From CAZCPB01 sp044223975 (lineage in GTDB: Bacteria; Planctomycetota; Phycisphaerae; Phycisphaerales; UBA1924), in assembly GCA_044223975.1 (NCBI GenBank), contig JBGALI010000006.1:1-64000 (forward strand): a stretch of DNA of 64,000 nucleotides. Reading direction: 5' to 3'. The position numbers and the translations under genes are program-made. How positions within the stretch are numbered: the stretch's first letter is position 1; each line of letters opens with the position of its first letter. The notes beneath the pieces were generated by a model, which saw nothing but the letters and a program-made list of their open reading frames with translations, did not search any database and had not been told where the DNA came from. Positions 43,710 through 52,399 of the stretch are shown here, in pieces.

Positions 43710-44921
43710 ATGCCCGCTCCTCACCCTGTGATCGCCGACCGCCTGGCCCCGTTCGGCACGACCATTTTCACTGAGATGACGCTCTTGGCGCAGAAGCACA
43801 AGGCGGTCAATCTCGCGCAGGGCTTTCCCGACTTCGACGGGCCGGATTTCGTCAAGCAGGCCGCGATCGATGCGGTCAGCGCCGGGCGGGGGCAGTATGC
43901 GCGGATGTTCGGGGATCCGATCCTCAACAGCGCGCTGGCGGCGCAGTGGAAGCGGTTCACGGGGCGCGACATCAGCCCCGACACGCACGTGACGGTCACC
44001 AGCGGCTGCACCGAGGCGATTGCGGCGACCCTGCTGGGCCTTGTGAACCCGGGCGACGGGGTGGTCCTTTTTCAGCCGTACTACGACTCGTACCGCGCTT
44101 GCGTGGCGATGGCCGGGGGGCAGCCGATCTTCGTGACGCTCCGGCCTCCGGCGCACGATGGCTCAGACGGCATCGATTCTCGTCCGTTCACGTTCGATGA
44201 GCGTGAACTGGAACGGGCCTTCGAGCAGAGGCCGAAGGCGATATTGATCAACACGCCGCACAACCCCACGGGCAAGGTGTTCTCGCGCGAGGAACTTTCC
44301 GTCATCGCGGCCTTGTGCCAGAAGCACGGGGTCATCGCCATCACCGACGAGGTGTACGAGTTCCTGACGTTCGACGCGGCGCGGCCGCACGTGCGCATGG
44401 CCACGCTGCCGGGCATGGAGGACCGGACGGTTACGCTGTCGAGCCTCGGGAAATCGTTCAGCCTGACGGGGTGGAAGATCGGGTGGGCGATCGCGTCACC
44501 CGAGCTCTCGCGGGCGGTGCGTGCGGCGCACCAGTTTCTGACCTTCGCGACGGCGACCCCGCTGCAAATCGGAGCCGCGGCGGCGGTCGAGCGGGGCGGA
44601 GAGTACGTCCGCGGCCTGGTCGCGGAGTACGCCGGGAAACGCGACTTTCTGGCGAGCACGCTGGCGGCGCTGGGGTTCCGGGTGTTCATGCCGGAGGGGA
44701 CGTACTTCCTGATGGTGGATCATCGATCGGCGGGGCAGCCCGACGACGTGGCGTTCTGCCGCTATCTCACCGAGCACGTCGGGGTTGCCGCGATCCCGCC
44801 GAGCGTGTTTTGCGATGACCCGGCCCTGGGCCGAACGCTGGCGCGATTTGCATTCTGCAAGAAGCAGGAGACGCTCGACGAGGCCGCGAGGCGGCTTGCA
44901 AAGCTGCGCCCGGCGCGGTGA
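43710..44921 (+). CDS. Class I/II PLP-dependent aminotransferase
   Basis: A 403-residue fold type I aminotransferase, closest in appearance to methionine/kynurenine aminotransferases (YbdL-like). NLAQGFPDFDGPDFVKQAA is near the start. VTSGCTEAIAATLLGLVNPGDGV is the cofactor phosphate region, and LINTPHNPTGKVFSREEL carries the conserved Asn. ITDEVYEFL is conserved, and SSLGKSFSLTGWKIGW carries the PLP lysine. The ATG at 43710 fits family N-termini. Its stop overlaps the GTG start of the glycerate kinase gene, so they form a two-gene operon. Confidence 0.9.
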   Translation: MPAPHPVIADRLAPFGTTIFTEMTLLAQKHKAVNLAQGFPDFDGPDFVKQAAIDAVSAGRGQYARMFGDPILNSALAAQWKRFTGRDISPDTHVTVTSGCTEAIAATLLGLVNPGDGVVLFQPYYDSYRACVAMAGGQPIFVTLRPPAHDGSDGIDSRPFTFDERELERAFEQRPKAILINTPHNPTGKVFSREELSVIAALCQKHGVIAITDEVYEFLTFDAARPHVRMATLPGMEDRTVTLSSLGKSFSLTGWKIGWAIASPELSRAVRAAHQFLTFATATPLQIGAAAAVERGGEYVRGLVAEYAGKRDFLASTLAALGFRVFMPEGTYFLMVDHRSAGQPDDVAFCRYLTEHVGVAAIPPSVFCDDPALGRTLARFAFCKKQETLDEAARRLAKLRPAR

Positions 44922-46309
44922 ATCGGTCCCACGCTGGCGCGGAGGTGGTGGCCGCGCCGCCAGCTAACAATTCACTTGTCATGACGCCGCCCGATTCTCT
45001 TGCCGACTTCGCACGCATCACCATCGAGGCGATGCTGCGCGCCGCCGACCCGGGTGCTGCGCTCTCGCGAGCGTGGGTCGATCCTCCGCCGGGTCCGGTG
45101 TTTCTTGCAGCGATCGGCAAGGCTTCGGTCGGCATGGCGAGCGTGGCGGCGAGTCGTCTCGGTGACCGCTTGGTCGATGGGGTGGTGATCGCCGTGCCCG
45201 AGCGTCTCGCGGACGCGCGGCTGCCGGCCACGATCAGGGTGCTTCCCGCGGATCACCCCCTGCCCTCGGCACGCAACGTGGACGCGTCGCGTGCCCTGCT
45301 GTCAAGCTTGAGGCGCTTTGCGGACGAGAACCCCGAGGGCACCGTGGTGGCGTTGATATCCGGCGGCGGTTCCGCGCACCTCACGCTTCCCGCGGAGGGT
45401 CTCTCGCTCGACGATCTGCGCACGGTGAGCAGATCGCTCCAACGGACCGGCGCACCGATCCGCGATCTGAACGCCGTTCGGAAGCACACGGAGCAACTCA
45501 AGGGCGGACGGCTTGCCGCGGCGGTACTCCCGGCCCGCGTCGAGGCGTTCATCGTGTCTGACGTGATTGGCGATCCGTTGGATGTCATTGCTTCGGGCCC
45601 GTTGTCTCCGGACCCGACCACGTTCGCGGATGCGATAGCCGTTCTGGACCGGTGGTCCTGCCGAGGGGTATCTGCGGCGGTCGACGTATTCCTGGAGCGT
45701 GGCGCGCGGGGAGAGCGGGCCGAGACTCCCAAGCCGGGCGATGCGGTGTTCTCGCGCGTCCGCGGCACGATCATCACGAACAACCGTGCGGGCGCGGAGG
45801 CGGTGCGAGCTGCGCTGGGCGCGGCGGGCGTCACGGTGATTTGTGTCGAGCACGGGGTTGAGGGAGACGCAGCGGACACAGGGAGGCGGTTGGCCCGAAC
45901 TCTCGCTTTGTACTCGGGCACACGGCCCGCGTGCCTCGTTTTCGGCGGCGAAACGACCGTGCGGGTCGGCGCTTCGCGAGGCAGGGGTGGGCCGAGCCAG
46001 GAGCTTGCCCTCGCGTGCGCTATCGAATTCGAGCGATCGGGGCTTGGTGAGCGTGCGGGCGTGGTTACCTTCTCAAGCGACGGAATCGACGGGCCGACCG
46101 ACGCGGCGGGCGCCGCGGTCTTGGCGAGCGATATCGGTCGGGCCCGCGCGGCGAGCCTTGATCCGGAGGGTTCGCTTGCCGCGCACGACAGCCACACGCT
46201 GCTCGACCGGCTGTCAGTGCTGGTGCGGACCGGACCGACGGGGACGAACGTGAATCACGTGGCGGTCGGGGTCTTGCTCAAGTGGGCGGGAAGCGCAAGC
46301 GGGGCCTGA
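44918..46309 (+). CDS. Glycerate 2-kinase (GckA/TtuD, MOFRL type)
   Basis: A 463-residue kinase that makes 2-phosphoglycerate from glycerate. The N-terminal DUF4147 domain shows AAIGKASVGMASVA, VLPADHPLPSARNVDASRALL and VVALISGGGSAHLTLP. Then come LNAVRKHTEQLKGGRLA and VSDVIGDPLDVIASGPLSPD. The C-terminal MOFRL domain has VFGGETTVRVGASRGRGGPSQELALA. The GTG at 44918 overlaps the aminotransferase stop (GTGA). An ATG at 44981 is possible. Together with the aminotransferase it may serve serine/glyoxylate-type metabolism, but that is an inference. Confidence 0.9.
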   Translation: MNRSHAGAEVVAAPPANNSLVMTPPDSLADFARITIEAMLRAADPGAALSRAWVDPPPGPVFLAAIGKASVGMASVAASRLGDRLVDGVVIAVPERLADARLPATIRVLPADHPLPSARNVDASRALLSSLRRFADENPEGTVVALISGGGSAHLTLPAEGLSLDDLRTVSRSLQRTGAPIRDLNAVRKHTEQLKGGRLAAAVLPARVEAFIVSDVIGDPLDVIASGPLSPDPTTFADAIAVLDRWSCRGVSAAVDVFLERGARGERAETPKPGDAVFSRVRGTIITNNRAGAEAVRAALGAAGVTVICVEHGVEGDAADTGRRLARTLALYSGTRPACLVFGGETTVRVGASRGRGGPSQELALACAIEFERSGLGERAGVVTFSSDGIDGPTDAAGAAVLASDIGRARAASLDPEGSLAAHDSHTLLDRLSVLVRTGPTGTNVNHVAVGVLLKWAGSASGA

Positions 46310-46319
46310 AAAGCCCCGC
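46299..46319. terminator. Hairpin between convergent genes
   Basis: GCGGGGC and GCCCCGC (7 bp, perfect) flank a 7-base loop that contains the stop codon of the glycerate kinase gene. It lies between the ends of two convergent genes and probably serves both. A run of four A/T follows only on the minus strand. Confidence 0.5.
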
Positions 46320-46351
46320 CCCGGGGGCCACTCTCGGTTCGTGACCTGGGT

Positions 46352-48505
46352 TCACTTCACCGGCACGTATTTCACGCCGAGCTTGTCAAAGAGGAACGCG
46401 TAGGTGTCGACCGACTGCTCGATCCGCTCGCTGAGCGAGCTGCCGATGCCGTGACCGGCGTTGGCGCTGGTGCGAAGCAGGAACGTGCCTCCGGTGTCGG
46501 CGGCCTGCAGGCGGGCGATCATCTTGCGGCTCTGCATGGGGTCGACGCGCGGGTCGTTGGCGCCGGTGAGCATCAGGATCGCGGGGTACGTGGTCCCGTC
46601 CTTGACGTGGTGGTACGGCGAGTAGTCGAGCAGGGCCTTGAACTGGGCCGGGTCCTTGACGGTGCCGAACTCGGTCACGTTGAAGGCGCCGTTTGAGGAG
46701 AGCTCGACGCGGAGCATGTCGTAGATGCCGACGCTGGAGAGCACCGCGGCGCACAGGTCGGGGTGCTGCGTGAAGGTGGCGCCCATCAGCAGGCCGCCGT
46801 TGGAGCCTCCCATGATGGCGAGCTTGTCCTTGGTGGTGTAGCCCTTGTCGATCATGTACTTTGCCGCGGCGTAGAAGTCGTCGAAGACGTTCTGCTTGTT
46901 GGTCAGGTTGCCCGCGCGGTGCCATTCCTCGCCGTACTCGCCGCCGCCGCGGATGTTGGCGACGACGAAGATGCCGCCCTGCTCGACGAACACGCGCCGG
47001 CGCGGCGAGAACGTCGGGGCCTCGTTGATGCCGTAGCCACCGTAGCCCCAGACGATGGTGGGAGCGGGGAGCTTCAGGCCCTTCTTGCGGATGATGTTGA
47101 GGGGGACCTTGGTGCCGTCCTTGCTGGTGGCGAACTCGCGCACGACCTCGCAGTCGGAGTAGTCAGCCGGAGAGGTCTGGAAGAGAGCGGTGCGGCGCGA
47201 GGCGCCCGAGGGCGAGTGCTCGTACCACGCGGAGGGCGTGAGGAACGTCTCGCTGGCGTAGAGCACCTTGCCGTTGTCGAGGTCGACGACCTGGCCGATG
47301 CTGGAAATCGGCGGCGAGTCGATCTTGCCCGACCCGGACTTGCTCAACTGAGTACCAAAGGTCCGGACTTGGTTGGGCCCGCCGGTCTGGTACCACACGT
47401 AGAGGGTGTCCCCGGTCGCGAGCAGGCCGGTCCCGCCCGCGAAGTCGGTGGCGACGACGGCGCCGTCCGCGGCTTCGGGGACGAGCACCTTCGCTCCCGC
47501 GAGCCCGTCCTTGAGCGTCGTCACCAGCACCCTGCCGCGCGGGGCGTTCTTGTTGCTGACGAGAATGATCGAACCGCCCTCGCCGAGGGTCGCGCACACG
47601 CACTTGTCATCCCACTGTGTCAGCTGCGTCCACTTGCCGTCCTGCTTAACGCAGTGAATGAACTCGCCGCCGTCGCCCTTCTGGACGCTGGCGAGCACGC
47701 GCCCGTCCTTGGACGACTCGAGGATGATCTCGGCGATCTTGGGGAAGTCCTTGCCGATCTCGTAGGTGTCCGCCTCGGTCTTGGTGCCTAGCTTGTGGAA
47801 GTAGACCTGCTGGAAGAAGTCCATGTCCTCGGCGCTGCGGGGCGGCGTGTCCGTGGCGCGGGGGTAGCGGGTGTAGTAGAAGCCGCTGTTGTCGGGCGCC
47901 CAAGCCAGACTGCCGCCGGCGGTGCCGCCGTGGGCGCGGGGGATGATGTCGCCGGCTTCCTTGCCGGTGGCGACGTCGAAGACGTGGACGGTGCCCGACT
48001 CGCTCCCGCCCTCGGACAGGGACACCGCGACAAGCTTTCCGTCGGGCGAAGGGACGAACCAGTCGATCGCGGTGAGGCCCTTGGCATCGATCACGTTAGG
48101 ATCGACGAGCGTTTTCTCTGACTTCGTGTCGTCTGCCGATGCGAGCGTCACAAGGAACGGCTGCTGCTTGGGCGGCTGGTGCTTGATCGCAAAGAGCTTG
48201 CCGCCCTTCCACGCCAGCGCGGAGTAGTCGACCGAGGCGCCGCCCTCGAGCTGGGTCATGCGTGCGCGGATCGCCGGTGCCGCGGGGAGCTTGTCCAGAA
48301 CCTCCCGGGCGTACTTGTTCTGCGACTCGCTCCAAGCCTTCACGCCCGCGTCGCTCCAGTCCTCGAGCCAGCGGTAGTCGTCGGTGACCTGCACGCCGTG
48401 GAGCGTGTCGACCACGGGCTTCTTGGGGGTGGCGGGCGGCTGGGAACCCAGTGCCGCGCACGCGGGGAGGGCGACGGACAGAGCGGCGAGAGTACGAAGG
48501 AGCAT
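46352..48505 (-). CDS. Prolyl oligopeptidase (S9A), exported
   Basis: A 717-residue serine peptidase that cleaves after proline in short peptides. The signal peptide is LRTLAALSVALPACAALG (a Cys at the end could allow lipid attachment, but no clear lipobox). DTLHGVQVTDDYRWLEDW opens the propeller domain. The catalytic domain has LAIMGGSNGGLLMGATFTQ (nucleophile Ser), TGANDPRVDPMQSRKM (Asp) and ANAGHGIGSSLSER (His). AGGAGA lies 8 bases before the ATG at 48505. The longer frame upstream has no support. Confidence 0.93.
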   Translation of the reverse strand: MLLRTLAALSVALPACAALGSQPPATPKKPVVDTLHGVQVTDDYRWLEDWSDAGVKAWSESQNKYAREVLDKLPAAPAIRARMTQLEGGASVDYSALAWKGGKLFAIKHQPPKQQPFLVTLASADDTKSEKTLVDPNVIDAKGLTAIDWFVPSPDGKLVAVSLSEGGSESGTVHVFDVATGKEAGDIIPRAHGGTAGGSLAWAPDNSGFYYTRYPRATDTPPRSAEDMDFFQQVYFHKLGTKTEADTYEIGKDFPKIAEIILESSKDGRVLASVQKGDGGEFIHCVKQDGKWTQLTQWDDKCVCATLGEGGSIILVSNKNAPRGRVLVTTLKDGLAGAKVLVPEAADGAVVATDFAGGTGLLATGDTLYVWYQTGGPNQVRTFGTQLSKSGSGKIDSPPISSIGQVVDLDNGKVLYASETFLTPSAWYEHSPSGASRRTALFQTSPADYSDCEVVREFATSKDGTKVPLNIIRKKGLKLPAPTIVWGYGGYGINEAPTFSPRRRVFVEQGGIFVVANIRGGGEYGEEWHRAGNLTNKQNVFDDFYAAAKYMIDKGYTTKDKLAIMGGSNGGLLMGATFTQHPDLCAAVLSSVGIYDMLRVELSSNGAFNVTEFGTVKDPAQFKALLDYSPYHHVKDGTTYPAILMLTGANDPRVDPMQSRKMIARLQAADTGGTFLLRTSANAGHGIGSSLSERIEQSVDTYAFLFDKLGVKYVPVK

Positions 48506-48644
48506 GACGTTCTCCTGAGCGGGATGAGGTCGAGCGGTACGGATGCTACCGCGGAAAGTCCCGGACGTACATCCCACGCCGCGGTCGGGCGCCCGGCCCG
48601 GCGCCCGACCGCCGAGAAAAACAGCCTTGGCGAGCCCCGATTTG

Positions 48645-48660
48645 TGGCATTTCCGGGGCT
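48645..48660 (+). promoter_or_regulatory. Possible sigma-54-like promoter before the PEP-CTERM gene
   Basis: TGGCATTTCCGGGGCT keeps the GG and GC dinucleotides at the -24/-12 spacing of sigma-54 promoters, but the -12 element is GGGC instead of TTGC. It lies 67 bp before the start codon. PEP-CTERM genes in other bacteria are often sigma-54 dependent, which is the only reason to note it. Confidence 0.2.
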
Positions 48661-48727
48661 TGGAAGTATGTTCAGGACAGGAAGGCACCCGCCTTTCGTT
48701 TCCAAATGCTTTCTCAGGAAGAGAACC

Positions 48728-49363
48728 ATGCGCTGTCAGTGCGCGCTTGTTGTCGGCATCTGCGCCCTTGCGGGGGGAGCGCAGGGCGCGGACACGCTGC
48801 TGTTCGAGTATTCGCCCTATCACTCCGGGATCGGCGGTGAGTTCAAACTCACGCCCTTGGGCGGCGCCAACGCGGGCGCCACGGGCCTGACCGCGGACCT
48901 TTCGCTCGATTCGCTGGAATCGTTCTGCATGCAGAGCGACGAGCTGATCGCGCCCGGGTCGATCTATCGCTTCGAGATCAACACCGGCGTGCCGTCCAGC
49001 GGCGGGTTCGACCCGCTCGACGATCGCACGGCGTACCTGTACACGTACTTCCGCAACGGCGTGCTACCCGGGTTCGACTACGGGGCCGGGCGGACCGCGT
49101 CCTCCGGCGCACTGCAGGACGCCATCTGGTTTATCGAAGGCGAGTCCCTGGGCGTCAACAACGCGTTCGTGGCTCAGGCCAATGCTGCGGTCGGGCCGGG
49201 AGGCGTCTGGGAAGGCAAGGGCATCGGCGGAGTCCGCGTCCTGAACCTGTTCAGCCTTGACCGGATCGACGCACAGGACCAGCTCACGATCGTGCCCGGG
49301 TCCGGAGCGATCGCCCTGGCGGGCGCGGCCGGGTTGCTCGGATCGCGCCGTCGGCGCCGGTAA
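48728..49363 (+). CDS. Exported PEP-CTERM-like protein
   Basis: A 211-residue protein. The signal peptide is MRCQCALVVGICALAGGAQG. The mature part (LLFEYSPYHSGIGGEFKLTPLGGANAG, then FCMQSDELIAPGSIYRFEI, then ALQDAIWFIEGE) resembles the family of exported proteins with a FCxxxxE-type surface domain. The C-terminus VPGSGAIALAGAAGLLGSRRRRR is a PEP-CTERM-type sorting signal with a divergent motif (VPGSG). It would be cut by an exosortase-like enzyme; none is seen here. AGGAAGAG precedes the ATG. Confidence 0.82.
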   Translation: MRCQCALVVGICALAGGAQGADTLLFEYSPYHSGIGGEFKLTPLGGANAGATGLTADLSLDSLESFCMQSDELIAPGSIYRFEINTGVPSSGGFDPLDDRTAYLYTYFRNGVLPGFDYGAGRTASSGALQDAIWFIEGESLGVNNAFVAQANAAVGPGGVWEGKGIGGVRVLNLFSLDRIDAQDQLTIVPGSGAIALAGAAGLLGSRRRRR

Positions 49364-49397
49364 TTCCAGCGAGCCATCCTGCGTTGTTCGCGAGCGA

Positions 49398-50729
49398 TCA
49401 GCGATCGTTGCGGTAGGTCACGCCGTCGCGCATCACGAACCTCACTCGCTCGAATTCTGTCACGTCCTTGAGCGGATCGCCGGCGACGCCCACCATGTCG
49501 GCGCACTTGCCGGGCTCGATCGTGCCGACCTTCGCGGAAAGCCCGAGGAGATCTGCCGCGCTCACCGTGGCCGCGGTGATGGTCTCCATGGGTGTGAACC
49601 CGGCTTTGACCATGAGGGCAAACTCCTGGGCGTTCTGTCCGTGCGGCGACACCCCGGTATCTGTGCCGAAGGCGATCTTGACGCCCGCGTCGTGGGCCTT
49701 GCGCACGGTCTCCATGATCTTCGGTCCGACCTGGCGGGCCTTGGCCGCCACCACCGCGAGGTAATAGCCGGGGATCTCGGCGTTCCTGCTGACGGTTGCC
49801 GCGGCGAGCATCGTCGGGACGTAGTAGGTGCCCTTCTCCTTCATGAGACGGATCGATTCGTCGTCCATGTAGGTGCCGTGCTCGACCGAATCGACGCCGG
49901 CGCGGATGGCCGCGTTGATGCCGTCGGTCCCGTGGGCGTGAGCGGCGGCTTTCCGCCCCATGCTGTGGGCCGTGTCCACGATCGCCTTCAGTTCGTCGTC
50001 GAAGAAGTGCTGGGCCAGGCCCGCGCTGCTGGCCGAGAGCACGCCCCCGGTCGCGGTCAGCTTGATGCAGTCGGCGCCTTCCTTGACCTGGAAGCGGACG
50101 GCCTTGCGGCATTCCTCGACACCGTCCGCCACGCCGCGTTCCTCGCCGACCATGCCCCACAGGTCCTGGCGGTACCCGTTGGACGGATCGGCGTGACCTC
50201 CCGTAACGGTGATGGCCTTGCCCGCGGCAACGATCCGCGGACCGGCGACGTCGCCGCGGGCGATGCCGTCGCGGAGCGAGATCGACACGTGGTCGTTGGA
50301 CCCCAAGTCGCGGACGGTGGTGAAGCCCGCATCGAGCGTCTTTCTGGCGTAGAGCACCGAGCGCATCGCGACATCGGTCGGCGCGTCGGTGACGGCCCGG
50401 ATCCGCACGTCGGGCGAGAACTCCATCGAGAGGTGGATGTGGCAGTCGATAAGGCCGGGGACGACGAACCGGTCCTTGAGATCCACATCGCTTACGGTCG
50501 CGCCGGCCTTGACGGCGTCGGCAAGGTCCGGACCTTCCAGCCCGGGGACGACGCGGTCCACCAGCCCGTTCTTGACGACGACCGTGACGTTCTTCTGAAC
50601 GTCCTTCCCGGGGACGGGCAGCAGGCTGCCGCAGTGGACCCGTACGTAGCGGTCCGGCGCGTTCTGGGCGAGGGCGGAGAGTCCGGCGCACGAGACGGCG
50701 ACGGCCGCGAGGCGTGACGGGCTGATCAT
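49398..50729 (-). CDS. Exported metal-dependent amidohydrolase
   Basis: A 443-residue amidohydrolase (imidazolonepropionase/prolidase-like group). The signal peptide is PSRLAAVAVSCAGLSALAQ. The metal site starts with VPGLIDCHIHLSME. The bridging lysine is probably in GADCIKLTATGG, further ligands are in AAHAHGTDG and SVEHGTYMDD, and the catalytic aspartate is in AFGTDTGVSPHG. The C-terminal GTIEPGKCADMVGVAGDPL closes the small beta domain. The substrate is likely a cyclic amide or Xaa-Pro dipeptide. AGGAG lies 8 bases before the ATG at 50729. Confidence 0.88.
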   Translation of the reverse strand: MISPSRLAAVAVSCAGLSALAQNAPDRYVRVHCGSLLPVPGKDVQKNVTVVVKNGLVDRVVPGLEGPDLADAVKAGATVSDVDLKDRFVVPGLIDCHIHLSMEFSPDVRIRAVTDAPTDVAMRSVLYARKTLDAGFTTVRDLGSNDHVSISLRDGIARGDVAGPRIVAAGKAITVTGGHADPSNGYRQDLWGMVGEERGVADGVEECRKAVRFQVKEGADCIKLTATGGVLSASSAGLAQHFFDDELKAIVDTAHSMGRKAAAHAHGTDGINAAIRAGVDSVEHGTYMDDESIRLMKEKGTYYVPTMLAAATVSRNAEIPGYYLAVVAAKARQVGPKIMETVRKAHDAGVKIAFGTDTGVSPHGQNAQEFALMVKAGFTPMETITAATVSAADLLGLSAKVGTIEPGKCADMVGVAGDPLKDVTEFERVRFVMRDGVTYRNDR

Positions 50730-50881
50730 GGAGCTGCTCCTGTCGGGGCAGCAGTGTAATGGCTTGCGATGCGCGCGGCGGGCGCCGCCACGAACGACCG
50801 GGTTCGTATTGGGCACCCAGGAGTTGCGGGGCTGGCGCGGCTTGCTCGGGTCCGTCCGTTCGACCGGGCAAAAAAGAAAAA

Positions 50882-51115
50882 ACTCGCTCGCGTGTTTCCG
50901 CCCGCGGGCGAGTCATAGGAGGAGAGACAAGACTCTGGTCAGGGGGTCGGTTTTCACCGGCCCGTTCTGTAAACCCGGCTACGTGTTTCCGCCCGCAGCC
51001 GAGTCATAGGAGGAGAGACAAGACTCTGGTCAGTAGGTCGGTTCTCACCGGCCCGTTCTGTAAACCCGGCTGCGTGTTTCCGCCCGCGGCCGAGTCATAG
51101 GAGGAGAGACAAGAC
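50882..51115. repeat. 91-bp tandem repeats with conserved, covarying hairpins
   Basis: Two full 91-bp units (50891-50981, 50982-51072) and 43 bp of a third. Each copy has a hairpin with the same loop TGTTTCCGCC but different stems. At 50882-50913 it is ACTCGCTCGCG with CGCGGGCGAGT; at 50976-51001 it is CGGCTACG with CGCAGCCG; at 51067-51092 it is CGGCTGCG with CGCGGCCG. AGTCATAGGAGGAGAGACAA follows each. A second hairpin (GGGTCGG/CCGGCCC, 50944-50963) occurs in both full units. Covariation suggests a transcribed structured RNA. The array lies between tsf and the amidohydrolase gene. Confidence 0.8.
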
Positions 51116-51357
51116 AGTGGAAAGATGCCACGACTTTCCCGCCCGTGCCACCATTCTGGGAAAGATTCTTCGAATGCACCGATTGCGAGTCCGAAGTCTC
51201 TGAAAAACAACTGGTTATGAAAGAGCAAAGAATCCGTGCGGTCATCAAGAAGTACGCTCGCGGCCAAGAAAAGGTTCGTTCGTCGTGCGTTCGCCGATGC
51301 GAGTCACAGGCTCCAAACCTATATGCGGATTCGATGGTCCGGTAGGCACGGAAATTC
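51116..51357. other. Low-GC pocket without recognised gene
   Basis: About 240 bp of roughly half GC inside a much richer genome. Short reading frames exist on both strands (for example 66 residues on plus from 51145, with CTDC, and two frames of 87-110 residues on minus), but none has a ribosome site or a known domain. It sits between the hairpin repeats and the tsf terminator. It may be a gene remnant or a small-RNA gene. Confidence 0.4.
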
Positions 51358-51399
51358 AAAAAAAAGTGACCGGCCAACTCTTGCGAGTCACCCGGTCAC
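51358..51399 (-). terminator. Rho-independent terminator of rpsB-tsf
   Basis: On the minus strand GTGACCGG (51399-51392) pairs with CCGGTCAC (51373-51366), with a long inner region. It is followed by eight T residues (51365-51358). It lies 38 bp after the tsf stop codon. Confidence 0.88.
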
Positions 51400-51436
51400 C
51401 CTTCGCTGCGCAATTTGTGCCCGCCGATCGGTCGAA

Positions 51437-52252
51437 TCAGGCCTGCTCGCCGACCTGCCACCGGAAGAACGCGATGACCTGGGCCTTGGGCCCGATCAGG
51501 TCCTTGATCTTCTTGGTCTGGTCCTTGATCCAAGGCTGCTCGAGCAGGGCGATCTCCTCGAAGAACTTCCGCATGCCACCCTCGACCATCTTCTCAGCGA
51601 TTTCCTTGGGCTTGCCCGACTCCATCGCTTGGTCGATGCGGAAACGCCGCTCCTTATCGACCACGTTGGCGGGGATGTCCTTGGCGGTGATGGCGACCGG
51701 GCGCGGGTGCGCGGCGGTGATGTGCATGCAGATTTCGCGGAGGGTTTCGTCGGAGATCGAGCCCTCGGCCTGCACGAGCACGCCGGTCTTTCCGTCGTGG
51801 TGCACGTAGGAGCCGAACGAGCCGGTGCCCGGGTCCTGGTTTAGCTTGTGGCCGCGGGCGTAGCTGACGTTTTCGCCGGTGGTGATGCGCAGCTCATCGA
51901 TGACGGCCTGGATGGCGGGCGTCGTGGCGACGTCGCCGGCGTGCGAATCGATCGCCAGGTCGGCGACCTTCTGCGTCGCCGCCACAAACTTCTCGTTCTT
52001 GGCGGTGAAGTCGGTCTCGGCGCGGATCTCGACGATGGTGGCGGCCTCGCGGCTCTTGGAGATGGCGATCCGACCGTCGCCGGCGGCGCGGTTGGTCTTG
52101 AGGTCCATCTTGCCCTTCATCTTCTTGCGAAGGATCTCTTCGGCCTTCTCGACGTCCCCCGCGGCCTCGGCCAGCGCGGACTTGCAGTCCATCATCGGCA
52201 GGCCGGTGCGGTTGCGGAGGTTCATCACGTCCTTGGCATTGATCTCGGCCAT
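51437..52252 (-). CDS. tsf: Elongation factor Ts
   Basis: A 271-residue nucleotide-exchange factor for EF-Tu. MAEINAKDVMNLRNRTGLPMMDCKSAL is the conserved N-terminal UBA-like part. ETDFTAKNEKF is the EF-Tu contact motif (TDFV.N in most species), and KEIAEKMVEGGMRKFFEEIALLEQPW closes the core. The ATG at 52252 matches family starts; 13 further codons upstream are in frame but unlikely. It follows rpsB by 147 bp in the usual rpsB-tsf order and ends at a strong terminator. Confidence 0.96.
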   Translation of the reverse strand: MAEINAKDVMNLRNRTGLPMMDCKSALAEAAGDVEKAEEILRKKMKGKMDLKTNRAAGDGRIAISKSREAATIVEIRAETDFTAKNEKFVAATQKVADLAIDSHAGDVATTPAIQAVIDELRITTGENVSYARGHKLNQDPGTGSFGSYVHHDGKTGVLVQAEGSISDETLREICMHITAAHPRPVAITAKDIPANVVDKERRFRIDQAMESGKPKEIAEKMVEGGMRKFFEEIALLEQPWIKDQTKKIKDLIGPKAQVIAFFRWQVGEQA

Positions 52253-52399
52253 CGCTGTCTCCGGCGGTTGGACGTGCGCCCCGTGGCGCACCGTGCGTTG
52301 CTGCTGTCACCGGCACGTCGCGGCGCGCGTGCGGGGTCGGTCGGGTCGTGGCTCTGTTCGCCCGCGGCACGGCGCCGGGACGACGCGGGGTGCTCGCGT

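Noticed and set aside
50882..51115. CRISPR array
   Set aside because: The repeat unit is 91 bp in direct tandem without unique spacers of constant size, and no cas genes are present.
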